Part shown: piece by piece, positions 7,807 to 22,800 of the stretch
How the letters are laid out: each line of letters opens with the position of its first letter
Numbering within the stretch: the stretch's first letter is position 1
From: Nocardia mikamii NBRC 108933
Lineage (GTDB): Bacteria; Actinomycetota; Actinomycetes; Mycobacteriales; Mycobacteriaceae
DNA length: 64,000 nt
Direction: 5' to 3'
NCBI RefSeq assembly: GCF_001613505.1
Contig: NZ_BDCM01000010.1
Coordinates: forward strand, 124,001 to 188,000
Made by a program: the position numbers and the translations under genes
Notes under the pieces: model-generated
What the model saw: only the letters and a program-made list of their open reading frames with translations
What the model was told of the DNA's origin: nothing
Databases searched by the model: none

Positions 7807-10800
7807 GATCGGCTTGTCCTTGCTGGAGCGGGTGTGGCGCGGGACGACCGGAAGTGCTCGGTGAGAACGGAGCCGACAACGCGCAGCGAAGCCTCTTCGG
7901 TCATCCGTTCGTGTGGCACGGGAATCCGGTGCTCGGTGAGACGCCCGGTGACGTAGGCACTCCAGGCACGAGCAGGAGAGCCGCCGTCTTCGGTGTCGCG
8001 ATCGGCGGCGCTGAAATAGATCAGGTCACCGTCGAACACAGCGGGCCGGTGGTTCCAGGTGAGGTCGACGAGCCGGGTGTAGTCGCGCTGCAACCGCACG
8101 AGATGCTCGGGGGTCACGCTGGTGAACAGTCCGCCCTGCCGGTGCAGTAATTCGGTGGCGTCCTCGATGGTCGGCCCGGCAGGACCTTCCGGCACGGCGA
8201 AACCGCCGAACTCGGCGAGCATTTTCGCCACCGAGGGTGTGGGAGCGCGGAAGCTGTCGGCGGTGACGACGCGGGTGTCCATCATGGCCAGGGTGGCCAC
8301 GCGGTCGCCGTCGCGGCGCAGTTGGACGGCCATCGCGTGAGCGATGGTCCCGCCGAGCGAGTAACCGAGCAAATGGTAAGGGCCGCACGGTTGGACGGAC
8401 CGGATCTCCCGCACATAGCGGGCGGCGAGTTGGTCGAGCGTATCGAACCGCACCGCGGGATCGGTCAGTCCCGGGGATTGCAGACCTCGGATGGGCCGGT
8501 CGGACTCGATGTACCGCACGAGTCCGCTGAAGCCCCAAGCCAATCCGATCGCCGGGTGGATGCAGAACAGTGGCGGTTCGGTTCCGCCGGACCGCAGCGG
8601 CAGCATGACGGAGAGCGCCTCGGCCAGGTCCTGTTCGCCGAAGTCCCCCGCGAGGCCATCCCGGCGGCTCTCGATTCGGCGGGCCAGCGACCGAGGCGTC
8701 GGATCCGTGAACAACCACGGCAGCGGCACGCCGACGTCGGCGGTCTCCGCGAGACGCGCCACCAACTGGCTGGCGGCCAGCGAGTTACCACCGAGCGCGA
8801 AGAAACTGTCGTCGACTCCGATTCGTTCGATGTGGAGCGTCCGGCCGTACGCGTCGCAGATGGCGGCCTCGAGCGGCGTGGACGGCGCCTGGAATCGAGA
8901 CGGCCGGCGCAGGTCGGGTACGGGCAGAGCGTGGCGATCGAGTTTGCCGGTGGTCGTCGTGACAGGTATCCGCTCGAGCGTGACGACGGTGGTGGGGACC
9001 ATGTGGAGGGGCAATCGCGTGGTGAGGTGCGCGATCAGCGCCGCGGGCTCGGGTGTGGCGTGCGGAGTGGGCACCACATAGCCGGTGAGGTGGTCGGCGC
9101 CGTCGGGGCCGGGGTGGACCGCGACGGCGGCGCGGGAGACGTCCGGATGGCTGCACAACGCGGTTTCGATATCGCCTGGTTCGATCCGGTGTCCGTGAAC
9201 TTTGATCTGGAAGTCGTTTCGGCCGATGTAGCGCAGGCGCCGGTCGCCGGTCCAGCTGACCACATCGCCGGTGCGGTACATGCGGCTCCCGGCCGGTCCC
9301 CACGGGTCGGCGACGAACCGGGCCGCGGTGATCGCGGGCCCGCGGTAGCCGCGAGCGATCCCCGGCCCCGACAGATATAGTTCGCCGGCCACTCCCGGCG
9401 GGACGGGCCGCAGTCTGCGGTCGAGTACGACAGCGCAGAACCCGCGCGCCGGACCGCCGATCGGTGGTGGACCGTTCGTGCCAGTGGCCAGGGGGACGTC
9501 GCGGCAGCTCTGAATGGTCGTCTCGGTGGAACCGTAGCTGTGGATCAGCGTGCGGCCCGCGATCCATCGGTGCGCCAGATCCGGCGGGCATATCTCGCCG
9601 CCGAGGATCAGCGTGTGGAGAGTGCCGAGTTCGCCGGGGCGCAGCGAGGCGAGCACGGTCGGGGTGAGGGCGGCATGGGTGACACGGCCGGCGTTGATCC
9701 GCTCGGCCAGTTCGTCCCCGGCGACCACTTCCGCTGGCGCGAGCACCAGGGTGGCTCCGGCCGCAGCGGCACCGAGCCATTCCAGGACCGATACGTCGAA
9801 GCTCGGGGACGCCGCGGCCAGCATCCGAGACGAGGCGGTGAGGCCGAACCCTTCGCGCGCTTCGGCGGCCAGGTTCGCGATCCCGGTATGGGTGACCACG
9901 ACCCCTTTGGGGGTCCCCGTGGAGCCCGAGGTGTAGATCGAATAGGCGGGATGCTCCGGCCGTAGCGTGGCAGTGCGCTCACCGTCCTCGATCGCGGTGG
10001 CGGACTGCGAGGCTGCCTTCGCCACGAAAGCGGGGCCGTCGATGCTGAACCACGTGGTGGTGTCCGGCAGCCGGTGGCGATGGGTCTCGGCCGTCAGCCC
10101 GGCGACGGCGTGGGCATCGGCGAGAATGCCGCTGATCCGGTTTCCGGGCAGGGCCGGGTCGATCGGAACGAACGCGGCACCGGTTTTCGCGACCGCCCAG
10201 AGGGCGATCACGGCGTCGACAGAGCGCGGCAACGCTACGGCCACGGCCGATTCGGGCCCTGCTCGGACGTCGATCAGTACCCGCGCCCATCGGTTGGACA
10301 TCTCATCGAGTTCCCGGTAGGACAACGTTTCGCCGTCACAGACCACCGCGTCCGCGGCGGACCTCGCCGCGGCCGCCAGCACCTGCGGCAACAACGACGT
10401 CGCCGCGCTGGTCGTCCCGCGCACGGGTACCAGCGTGGCCAGTTCGTCGGGCGACATCAGCTGCACTCGCGGGAGCGGGAGATCGCTGTCTGCGGCGAGG
10501 GCCTCGAGCACGCGACGCACTCGTCCGGCGAGGGCGTCGATCCGGTCTCGGGGGAACAGTTCGGGCAGGTATGTGAAGGTGAGCTCCAGCCGGGTATCGA
10601 GACGGACGACCAGGCCGAGCGGATAGTGCGCGGCCTCGCGTCCGGATACGTCCAGGACGCGCATTCCGGCGATATCGGTATCTTCGGACAATCCACTCGT
10701 GTCGACCGGGTAGGACTCGAAAACGACCATGGTGTCGAACATCGCGCCGGGGCCGGCCGCCTGCCGGATCCGCGCGAGTCCCAGGTGGTCGTGGTCGAGC

Positions 10801-13800
10801 AGCGCGGCCTGCTCGGTGTGGATCCGCCGGAGAAGCTGGGCGAGGGTTTCGCCGTAGTCGAGCCGGACCCGGACGGGCACGGTGTTGACGAACAGTCCGA
10901 TCATCGCTTCGATGCCGGGAATCTGTGGGGGGCGTCCGGAGACGGTGGTGCCGAAGACGACGTCCTCGCGTGCGGTCGCGCTCGCGAGCACAATCGCCCA
11001 GGCGGCCTGAACGACCGTGTTGAGGGTGGTCTCCTGCTGGTGGGCCACTGCGGCCAGGGCCGCGGTGTGCTGTTCGCTCAGCCGCACCCGGACATCGCGA
11101 GCGTCCGTGGCGGCGTGGCTGCCGCGGTCCGCGCCCGCCAGCAGCGTCGGCTCGGTGATGCCCTCGAACGATCGCGCCCACGCGGCTTCCGCCGCGCTCC
11201 GATCCTGGTTCTTCAGCCACGCCAGGTATTCGCGGTAGGGAGGCACCGGAGCCAATGCGCGGGGGTCGCTGTCGCCGGCGTAGAGGATCAGCAGTTCCCT
11301 GACCAGCAGCGGGGTGGACCAGCCGTCGATCAGAATGTGATGCATGCTCAGCAGCAGTCGGTGCCGCTGCGGGGCGGTGCTGATCAGCGTCAGTCGCAGC
11401 AGCGGCGGCACGGTGGTGTCGAAGTGCCGGTCGGCGTCCATGAGCTCACCGAGCGCGGCGGCGGTGTCCGGGCTTTCCACGAGGTCGATGCGGGTGAATG
11501 CCACGTCGACATGTGCTTGCACCACTTGGACCGGCTGTCCGGAGCCGCCGCGCACGAACGCGGCTCGCAGGTTCGGGTGCCGGCCGAGGAGGGTTTGCGC
11601 GGCGCGGCGGAACCGGTCCGCGTCGACGGGCCCATCGAGTTCCAGGCAGAGTTGCAGGGCGTAGTTGTCGAGGGCGTAGTCGTCCAGGGCCGCGGCGTCG
11701 GGGTCGCCGTCGGCGCGGGCACCGTCGGCGAGCTGGGCGTGGAACAACAACCCCTCTTGCAGCGGCGTGAGCGGCCAGATGTCGTCCAGTGCGGGGTATC
11801 GGGCTTCGAGCCGGTCGATCGCGGCCTGATCGAGGTCGACGAGGCCGAGATCGGAGGGTGTCAGTCCCCCGGCGCCGGGCCGGGCCGCGTGGATGGTCAG
11901 GGCCGTCACCGCGTCACGCCACAGTTCCGCGAGATCGGTGACCTCGGTGGAGGTGATCAGCCCGGACGGATAGTCCCAGGCCGCGGTCAGGGTGGGGCCG
12001 TCGGGTGTGTCCACGGTGACCGCGTTGACGCCGAGCACGGCGGCCGCGGATGCATCGGGGTGCTGGATGCTGCCACCACCGGCATCGCCGCCGACGGGCA
12101 TCCAACCGCCGTCGCGCAACGTATCCGGGATGGTGTCGAACCGGCCGAGGTAGTTGAAACTCACCTGGGGGCCGGGCAGCGCACGCAGGACGCGGGCGGT
12201 CTCGGGGTCGAGGTAGCGCAGCAGCCCGTAGCCGATGCCGTGGCCGGGTACGCGCCGGAGTTGTTCCTTGACCGATTTGACGACCGCCCCCGCGGCGACG
12301 CCGGACGCGAACGCGTCCTCGATGTCGAGATCGGACAGGTCGAGCCGGACCGGATAGGTGCTGGTGAACCAGCCGACGGTGCGGGTGAGATCGGCGCCGG
12401 GCAGGACCGTGTCGTGGCGGCCGTGACTTTCGAGAGTCAGCAGCGTCTCGGTGATGTCGTCGCCGTGGCGGCGCCGCCACCGGGTCAGCGCCAGTGCCAG
12501 TCCGGCGATGAGGGCATCGTCCGCATTACCACGGAACGCCTGGGGCAGGGTGGTGAGTACGGCGCGGGTTGTCGCGGCGGGCAGCGTGGTCCGAATGGTG
12601 GCGACGGTGGCCTGTACATCCACGGCCGGGTCGAGCGGGCGCGTCCCGATCGGCGGATCGGCGGCGGCGAGCGTCGCACGCCACCAGTCGAGTTCGTCGA
12701 TGCTCGCGGCGGCGGCCTCCTGAGCGTGCGCCCAGCGTCGCATCGACGTACCGACAGGCGTGAGCCGCGGCTGTTGCCCGATACTCACCTGGGCCCCGGC
12801 GACAGCGAGATCGGGAACGAGGATCCGCCACGACACTCCGTCGATCACCAGGTGGTGTGCGACGACCAGCAGCCGACCCGGCCGGTCCGCGCAGTCCAGC
12901 CAGACCAGTTGCAACACGACTCCTGCGGTGGGGTCGAGGCGCTCGGCGGCCGAACGTGCCTGCGCGCCGGCAATCTCGGCGAACGCGCCGCTGTCGGGCT
13001 CCGCATCCACCGGCACGTGCCGGATGAGCCCCGCCGCGGATACCCCCGGCGGTTCTACTCGCAGCGCCCAGCCCGTCGGGTGTGCCGGCTCGGGCCGTAG
13101 CCGGGCGCGCAGCATGTCGTGGTGATCGATCACCGCTTGCACGGTCGCCGCTATCGCGGTCCTGTCGATGCCGGCGGGCAGCGTGAGCATCACCCACTGG
13201 CAGAACCGATCGAATCCGCCGCGCTCGAACATCCAGTGCATGATCGGTGTCAACGGCATCGGCCCCACGCCCCCGCCGGGCAGTTCCGCCGGAAGCGCGG
13301 CCGCCGCGGCACTGTCGGGAACGGCGAGCCGGGCCACCCCGGCGACCGTCTTGCCCTCGAACACGTCACGCACCGAGAGCACCAGCCCGGCCGTTCTGGC
13401 CCGCGTCACCAATTGGATCGACATGATGCTGTCTCCGCCCAGGGCGAAGAACGAATCGTCGAGCCCGATCGTGTCGACACCCAGCACGTCGGCGAACAGC
13501 GCCGCCAGCGTCTGCTCGGTCTCGGTGACCGGCGGCCGGAATTCGGCTCGGCCCGTGGTGAAGTCGGGTTCGGGCAGCGCGGCGCGATCGAGTTTCCCCG
13601 TCTCGGTCATCGGCAGCGCGTCGAGCACCATCACGGTCGCCGGCACCATGTGCGGGGCCAGTCGCTGCTCGGCGACCGTCAGCACCGCGGCCGGATCCAC
13701 GTCGGCGCCGGGCTCGGGCACGACGTATCCGATCAAACGATCACCACCGGCGGAGTCGTGGTGTACGGCGGCCACCGCGCGAGCCACTCCCGCGCACGCC

Positions 13801-16800
13801 ACGAGAGCCGATTCGACCTCGCCGAGCTCGATGCGGAAGCCGCGGATCTTGACCTGGAAGTCCTCGCGGCCGACATAATCGAGCGTCAGATCTCCCTGCG
13901 GTAGCCGCAGCCACCGCACCAGATCCCCGGTCCGATACATTCGCTGTCCCGGATCGGCGAACGGATCGGCGACGAACCGCGAGGCCGTCAGCGCCGTCCG
14001 GTTGCGGTAACCGCGAGCCAGTCCCGGACCGGCGAGGTAGAGCTCACCGACGACTCCGAGCGGCACCGGGCGCAACCACGCGTCGAGCACGACCTCGTCG
14101 ACACCGCGGATCGGTCTGCCGATCGTCGCTGTCTGACCCGGCACCATCGGGGTTCCGGCATCGGTCTGGATCGTGGCCTCCGCCGGACCGTAGGTGTTGA
14201 ACAGTTTCCGGCCCGGCGCCCACCGCGACACCAGTCGCGGCGGTGGCGTCTCGCCACCGATCGCGACCATCCGAAGGTTCCGCAGCCCGGCCGGGTCGAC
14301 CGTGCCCAAGGCCGTCGGTGTCAGCGCGGCGTGCGTCACCGAGTTGTGCGAAATAATCTGCGCCAGCTCGATTCCGCCGAAGACGGTCGGTGGCGCGATC
14401 ACCAGCCGCCCGCCCGACGCGAACGCCCAGAGCAGCTCCAGGACCGCGGCATCGAAACCGGGAGAGGCGGCGTGCAGCACCCGCGCAGCGGGCCCGATCT
14501 CGAACCGCGAGCATTGCTCGGCCACCAGATTCGCCAACCCCCGGTGCGAGACCACCACGCCCTTCGGCACACCCGTCGAGCCGGATGTGTAGATCACATA
14601 GGCGCCATCATCGATCCGGACCGGCCGCCTTCGCTCGGCATCGGTCACCGGCGTCGTCGGTAACCCCGCCACCTCCGCTCGGACCGCCGGCTCGTCGAGG
14701 ACCAGCCACCGCACCGATCCGGGCAGCCGATCCCGCCACCGCGACAACGTGATTCCGTTCACCGCGCCCGAGTCGGTGAGCACATGCTGCACGCGGCTAC
14801 CCGGATTGCGCGGATCCACCGGGACGAATGCCGCCCCCGACTTCGCCACCGCCCACACGGCGAGCACCGACTCGAACGAGCGCGCCAACCCGACCGCGAC
14901 ATGTGTCTCCGGCCCGGCGCCTCGCTCGATCAGCAGTCGGGCCAACCGGCTCGACTCGGCATCCAACTCGCGGTAGGTCCACTGCCGGTCCCCGCACACC
15001 ACCGCGACCGCCTCCGGATTCCGCGCCACCGCCGCCGCGAAGAACTCCGGCAACACCCGCTCGGGCACCGCGGGAGCACCGGACATCGGCGCCAATTCGC
15101 GAAGTTCCGCCGGAGTAAGCAGATTCAGCCGGGCCAACGGCAGATCCGGATCGGTGGCAACGGCGTCCAGCACGCGCAGGACCCGTCCCAGAGTCGTCAC
15201 CATCGTGTCGTCACCGAAGCACTCGGGCAGGTACTTGATCTCGAGGTGTAGTCGCGTATCGACATGCACGACCACGCCCAGGGGATAGTGCGCCGCGTCG
15301 ACGCCGACCACATCCACCAGCCGCATCCCGGCGATGTCGGTGTCCGCGGTCAGCCCGTGGCGCTCGACCGGGAAGGACTCCAGCACGGTGATGGTGTCGA
15401 ACCGCGCCCCCGGCCCGGCCACACGCTCGATGTCGGCCAGGCCGACGAATTGGTGATCCAACAACGCGGCCTGCTCCGCCTGGACGCGGTCGAGCAACCG
15501 CCCGAGCGTCTCGGTGGTGTCGAGCCGGACGCGCACCGGCACCGTGTTGATGAACAGCCCGATCATCGATTCGATATCCGCGATCTGCGGGGGCCGGCCG
15601 GAGACCACGGCACCGAACGTCACATCCTCGCGAGATGTCAACGCGCTCAGAACGATCGCCCATGCCACCTCGATCATGGTGTTGAGCGTGATCCCGCGAG
15701 ACCGCGCGCAGCGGGTCAGCGCCGCGGTCTGCTCCTCGGTGAGTTCGCCGGACACCTCGCGCGATGCGCTGCCGCGACGGCCCGGATCGGGCGCGGCCAC
15801 CAGAGTCGGCTCGTCGGCGCCGTCGAAGGCACGGGCCCAGGCGTCGAGCGACACTACCGGGTCCTGGCTGCCGAGCCAGGCCAGGTAGTCCCGGTAGGAA
15901 CGCACCGGCGGCAGCGACGCCTCGTCGCAATCGGTGGCGTACAGCAGCAGCAGCTCTTTCAGCAGCAGCGGCGTCGACCAGCCATCGAGCAACAGGTGAT
16001 GATCGGTCAGCACCAGCCGGTACTGCTCCGGTGCGATGGTGACCAGCATCCAGCGCAGCAGCGGGGCATGGGCCGGATCGAACCGGGTGGCGCGGTCCGT
16101 GGCCATGATCGACTCCCACTCGCGACTGCGCGCGGTGTCGTCCATTCCGGATAGGTCCAGCTCCGACCAGGACGCTTCGGCGGCGTCGTCGACAACCTGC
16201 ACCGGTCCGGCGCCGGCATCGGTGACGAAGGCCGTGCGCAGATTCGCGTGCCGGTCGAGCAGTATCCGCGCGGCCCGGTGCAGCCGTGGCGCGTCGACCC
16301 GGCCGCGCAGTTCGAGGATCAGCTGCGTGAGGTACGTGTCGACCGACTGCTCGGACACCAGCGCATGGAACAACAGTCCTTCCTGCAGAGGGGCCAACGG
16401 CCAGACGTCGCTCAGCGCCGGATATCGCCGCTCGAGCCGCTCGATCTCGGGCTGTCCGAGTTTCACCAGCGCCAGATCCGAGGGTGTGTGTCCCCCGCTC
16501 CCGGCACGGCGGACATGCGCGGCCAAGGCCTCCAGCGCCCGGCGCCACGAGTGCGCCACCTCGCGCACCTCGTCTGCGGTGAGCACCCCGGCGGGATACG
16601 ACCAGATCGCGCGCAGCCGTCGCCCCCTCGTGTCGTCCAGGACGACGGCGCTGATGTCGAGTGTCGCCGGCACCGGCATATCCGGATCCTGTATCCCGGC
16701 GAGCTCGGGGCCATCGCCCCCGGCGCCGCCGATGCCCACCGGCGCCCAGCCGGCCGCCGATATCTCCCCGGTGGCGACCGGGCCGAGATAGTCGAACGCG

Positions 16801-19800
16801 ATCTGCGGCGCCGCGGTCGCGAGAACGGGTCCGGTGCCTTCGTTGAGATACCGCAACAAGCCGTAGCCGATCCCCTGGTCCGGGACGGTGCGAAGTTGTT
16901 CCTTGACGGACTTGATCGCCGCCCCCATCGCCGGTCCACCGGCGCACGCGTCGTCGAGATCGATGCCCGACAGATCCAGGCGCATCGGGAAACTCGTGGC
17001 GAACCAGCCGACCGTCCGCGTCAGGTCCGAGCCCGGGACGACACTCGCCGCACGGCCGTGGCCCGCGAGCCGGATCAGGATGTTGGTGGGCGTCCCTGTG
17101 GAAGCCGCCGTCCCGTGCTCGCGCCGCCACGTCGCCAATGTCAGTGCCAAGCAGGCCAGCAGCCCGTCGTCCACACTCGCGTGGAAAGCAGCGGGCGCTT
17201 CGGTCAGCAGAGCCTCGGTCACCTCCGGGTCCACGTCGACCTGTATCCCGCGGGAGGTCGCGGTCACGTCGATCGCGGGGTCGAGCGGCCGCGACCCGAT
17301 CAGCGGATCGTCCCCGCCGGTCATCGACTGCCACAACTCGAGTTCCGCCGCTCGCTCGGATCGGTGGGCCGCCTCGACCAGTCCGAACGCCCACCGGCGC
17401 ATCGACGTTCCGGTAGGCGCCAGATCTGGGGACCGACCGGACCTGATCCGCGCCCACGCGGCCGCGAGATCCGACACCAGCACGTGCCACGAGACGCGAT
17501 CGATCGCCGAACGGTGGACCACCACCAGCGCCGCGCCCGGCTCCGCCGAACTCACCGGATCGAACCAGACCACCTGCACCACGATCCCGGCGCCCGGATC
17601 GAGCCGATCGGCGGCGGCAGCCAACTCGGCCGCCGCCGGTGCGGGCGACTCGCCGCGTCCCGGCCGGCCCGCCATCGGCACTCGCACGAGGACGTCGTCG
17701 GCTCGAATCATGCCGACCGGCAATACTTCCCACGTCCGATATCCGTCGCTGCGCCGGCCGAGTCGCGCACGCAACATGTCGTGCCGATCGAGGACCGCCT
17801 GCACGGTGCCGGTGAGCTGCCGCCGGTCGATCCCGGTCGGCAGAGTCAGCAGCATCGCCTGCGACAGGCGGCCGAATCCCGGGCCCGCCCGCTCGAGCAA
17901 CCACCGCATCATCGGTGTCAGCGGTAGCGGGCCCACCCCAGCGCCGGGCAGTTCCGCCGGAAGCGACAGCGCCGCCGCGCTGTCCCGGATGGCGACCTGG
18001 GCCAGTCCGGCGACCGTTTTGCGTTCGAACACATCGCGCGGGGAGAACACCACACCCGCCGCTCTGGCCCGGGTCACCAGCTGAATCGACATGATGCTGT
18101 CTCCGCCGAGCGCGAAGAAGGAGTCGTCGATACCGATGGTGTCGGTGTCGAGCACATCGGCGAATGTGTCGGCGATGAGGTGCTCGATCGGAGTTCGCGG
18201 CGGCCGGTACGGGGCGTCATCGGCGAAAACGGGTTCGGGCAACGCCCCGCGATCGAGTTTGCCGGCCGGCGTCAACGGAATCCGGTCCAGCACCACGATC
18301 GCCGACGGAACCATGTAGGACGGCACACGATCGGCCAGATACTCCGTCAAGGCCGCGGCATCGATCGACTTGCCCGGCGCGGCAACAACATACGAGACCA
18401 GCGACTGAGCTCCCGAATCGGCGCGGTAACCGATGGTGGCGGAATAGCCGACACTGCCCTGGCCGGCGAGCACGGCATCGATCTCACCGAGCTCGACACG
18501 AAGACCTCGGATCTTGACTTGGAAATCGGACCGGCCCAGATGTTCGATCGCACCATCGGCAGTCCAGCGCACCACATCACCGGTCCGATACATCCGCTGC
18601 TCCGGCAACCACGGACACGCTACGAAGCGCTCGGCCGTCAACCCTGCCCGGCGGTAATACCCACGAGCCAATAGCTCACCGGCGATATACAATTCACCCG
18701 CCACACCGACCGGCACCGGCTGCAATCCCCGATCCAGCACCCACACCGAGACACCAGGCATGGGGCGGCCGATCGTGACCGGATCTTCCGCTGCCGAGGG
18801 GGATGTCACCGTCGCGGCGATGGTGGTTTCGGTGGGCCCGTACTCGTTGAACAGCTCACGGTCCCCACCCCATCGCTCTACCAGTTCAGGGCCATAATTC
18901 TCGCCGCCCACGATCAGATGCCCCAAATCCGGTAGCGGCCAACGGATGCGGTCGATGGTGGACAGCGTCGACGGTGTCATGCAGGCGTGGGTGACGTGTT
19001 CGCTGTCGATGAATTCGGCGAGTTCGTCTCCGCCCGCGATGCCACTGGGTGCCACGATCATCGTGGCGCCCGAGCACAGCGCCAGCAACAGCTCGAGAAC
19101 CGAGACATCGAAGCTCGGCGAAGCCAGATGCATTGTCCGGGAACTATTCTCGATGCTCAACAGAGCACGATGTTCGGCCGCGCAGCTCTTCAGTCCTCGA
19201 TGAGTGACAGCGACACCTTTGGGCAGTCCGGTTGATCCGGACGTGTAGATGACATAGGCGATATCGTCGATACGCAACGGGCGCATCCGATCACCATCGG
19301 TCACGGGCCGATCGTCGCCCTCGCCGAGACGGTCCGGCGTCAACCAGTCGATATCGCCATCGAGCAACCGGTCACGCGCGGACTCCACCGTCAGGCCGAC
19401 AGCCGCCCCCGAATCGGCCACCACGTACCTGAGGCGTTCGACCGGGTTGTTCGGATCGATCGGAACGAATGCGGCTCCCGCCTTGGCCACCGCCCACACC
19501 GCCGATACCGAATCCGCAGAACGCGGCATTCCGATCGCAACGACGTCCTCCGGACCGATACCCCGCCCGATCAGCTGCCGCGCCCACCGATTCGAACGCT
19601 GGTCCAACTCGCGATAACTCAACCGCTGCTCACCGAACACAACCGCCGAAGCATCGGGATTCAGCACCACCGCGGCGGCGAACAGGTCGGGCAGGGTGGC
19701 CGGCGCGACCGCGGGCGCGCCGTGACGGCTCAGCAGATCGGCTCGTTCGGCGGGCTCGAGTATCTCGATGGCCCCGACGGGTGTCGCAGGCTCGGTGGCT

Positions 19801-22800
19801 ACCGATTCGAGTATCCGGACCCATCGCCGCGTAAGCGAGTCGATCGTCGCGTCATCGAACAGATCGGTGGCAAAGGTGACCGCGACAGTGATATCGCCGC
19901 TGCTCTGGTCCGGCGAAAGTATGAATTGCAGATCGAAACGCGAGACATCCATCGGCAGATCGACCACCGACAGGTCGAGGCCGGGCAGTTGGAGTTCTAT
20001 CGGTTCCGGGTTGTGGAACGCCAGCATCACCTGGAACAGCGGATGGCGAGCCTGGGATCGATGCGTGACCAGGTGGTCCACCACTTGCTCGAACGGAACA
20101 TCGGCATGGTCGAACGCATCCACATCGACCTGCCGAACGCGGCCCAGCAGATCGGTGAACGACTCCCCCGGTACGACCTCGGCTCGCAACACCAAGGTGT
20201 TGACGAACATGCCGACCACATCGTCCAGCGCCGCCCTGCCACGCCCCGCGACCGGCGTTCCGACCGGAATATCAGCGCTGCCGCTGATCCGGGCGAGCAA
20301 CACCGCCAGCGCGGCATGAATCACCATGAACAGCGAGGAATTGTGCTCGCGCGCGATATCTTCCAGCGCGCGCACCAGACCCGCGCGCAATGAACAGCTC
20401 GCGGTCGCACCCCGGTGCGACATCACGGCCGGCCGCGGCCGGTCGAACGGCAACCGGAGTTCCTCGGCGACTCCCGCCAACGTTTCTGTCCAATATCGAA
20501 TCTGCCGGCCACACAGCGATTCCGGCTCGTCCGGCGAGCCGAGGGTGGCTCGTTGCCACAGCGCGTAGTCCGCGTACTGGACCGGCAGCGGGTTCCACGA
20601 CGGGGTTTCACCGCGTATCCGCGCGCCGTAAGCAATCGCCACGTCACGAGCCAGCGGTGTCATCGAGAAGCCGTCCGCGGTGATGTGATGCATCACCACG
20701 GCCAGCACATGTTCGGTTGCCTCCGCATCGGCGATGCGGAACAGCTGGGCGCGAAGCGGCGCCCGCACGCTCACATCGAAGCCCGCGGTGACGAATTCCG
20801 TTATCGCCGAGGGGAACTGGTCGACCGAAACCGATACCAGGGGCAACTCGCGGTCCACATCGTCAACGGGTTCGATCAGTTGGATCAGCATTCCGTCGCG
20901 GTCCGGATAGCGCGTCCGCAAGGACTCGTGTCTCCCCAGTACGTCGATCATGGCCGATCGAAGCGCATCGAGGTTCAACTCGCCACGCAGCCGGATGACG
21001 ATCGGCACGTTGTATATGCCCGAGCTCGTGTCGTATTGGTTGATGAACCACATCCGTTGCTGGGCCGGCGCCAGGGGAATCAGCTCGGGGCGCGGCTGGG
21101 CGACCAACGGTGGGCGCCGTACTCCCGTACCGGACCCTCGATCTACGCGAGTCGCGAGCGCCGCTACCGTGGGCGCCTCGAACAACAGTCGCACCGGGAC
21201 CTCGGTATCGAGCGCGGCACCGATGCGCGCGGCGATCCGTGTCGCTATCAGACTGTCTCCGCCGAGCGCCAAGAAGGAATCGTCCGCACCGACCTTTTCG
21301 ACACCCAAGATTTCCGCGAAACACCGGGCAATGATCTGCTCGGTCGACGTGGCGGGCTCCCGGAAAGACCTGCGCTCGGCAGGCACCGGCTTGGGCAACG
21401 CATTACGGTCGAACTTCCCCGCCGGTGTCAACGGAATACGATCCAATACCATGATCGACGCCGGAATCATGTACGACGGCAATCGATCACCCAGATACTC
21501 GGCCAACTCGGCGGTATCGATCGAACAACCCGGCGCGGCAACGACATACGAAATCAACGACTGCGTCCCCGAACCACTACGAGAACCGGCTGTCACCGCG
21601 TGACTCACAGCCGCATGAGCCGTCAGCGCGGAATCGATTTCTCCCAGCTCTATACGCAGACCTCGAACCTTGACCTGAAAATCCAGCCGGCCCAGATGTT
21701 CGACCGCTCCGGTGGCGGTCCATCGAGCCATATCCCCGGTCCGGTACATCCGCTTACCCGGCGCCCAGGGACACGCGACGAAGCGCTCCGCCGTCGTGCC
21801 GGGCCGGCGGTGATACCCCCGAGCCAATACACTGCCCGCGATGTACAACTCACCCGCCACACCGACCGGTACCGGCTGCAGCCGCTGATCCACGATCCAT
21901 TCCGAGACACCACGAATCGGACCGCCGATCGTTACCACATCACCTGTCGCCAGCGCAGCGCTGTGGTTCGTCATGATCGTGGCCTCGGTGGGACCGTAGG
22001 CATTGATGAACTCACGACCGTCAGCCGACCAGCGCCGCACCAGTTCCGGGGGGCACGTGTCACCGGCCGCGACGACGACGCGGAGAGTGTCGAGACCGTC
22101 CGGATCAACCGACATCAACGCGGTCGGGGTGACCACCGCATGCGTGACTCGTTCGCGGCGCAGCAGGTCGGCCAACTCGGGGCCGCCGTAGGTGCTGGGC
22201 GCGGCGACCACCATGGTTGCTCCGGCTCCCACCGCGAGCAGCAATTCCCAGATCGAAGCGTCGAAGCTCGGTGATGCGACATGCAAGGTTCGCGAAAACG
22301 CGTCCACCCCATAGCGTTCCCGCTGTTCGCCACTGAGTGCGGCCAACCCCGCATGTGTCACCGTCACGCCCTTCGGTACACCGGTGGAGCCGGAGGTGTA
22401 GATCAGGTACGCCGGATGCTCCGGTCGAAGCAAGGTTGTCCGATCCCGGTCGGAAATCGGCTCAGCACTGGAGGTCTCGTCGAGGTCGTCCGCGATCAGC
22501 CACTCGATATCGTCCGGCAACTGCGCGCGCACAGCCGCCACGGTCACGCCCACGACCGCCCAGGAATCAGCCACCATGTGCGTTATCCGCTCTCTCGGAT
22601 AACCCGGATCCACCGGCAGAAAAGCCGCTCCCGTCTTCGCGACCGCCCAGACCGCCGTCACCGAATCCGCACAGCGCGGAATGCCGACCGCGACAATGTC
22701 CTCGGGGCCCACGCCACGCCGAATGAGTAGTCGGGCCAACCGATTCGAACGCTCGTCCACCTCTCGATAACTGAGCCGCCGGCCACCGAATACGACCGCC

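Noticed and set aside
10074..13100. Open frame of about 1,000 codons on the plus strand
   Set aside because: It lies wholly antisense to the NRPS; the low-complexity Arg/Gly/Gln-rich translation has no domain. GC-rich genes commonly leave the opposite frame open.
15211..17904. Long minus-strand frame overlapping the NRPS
   Set aside because: Same strand as the NRPS but another frame; Arg/Gly/Ala-rich shadow with no motif.
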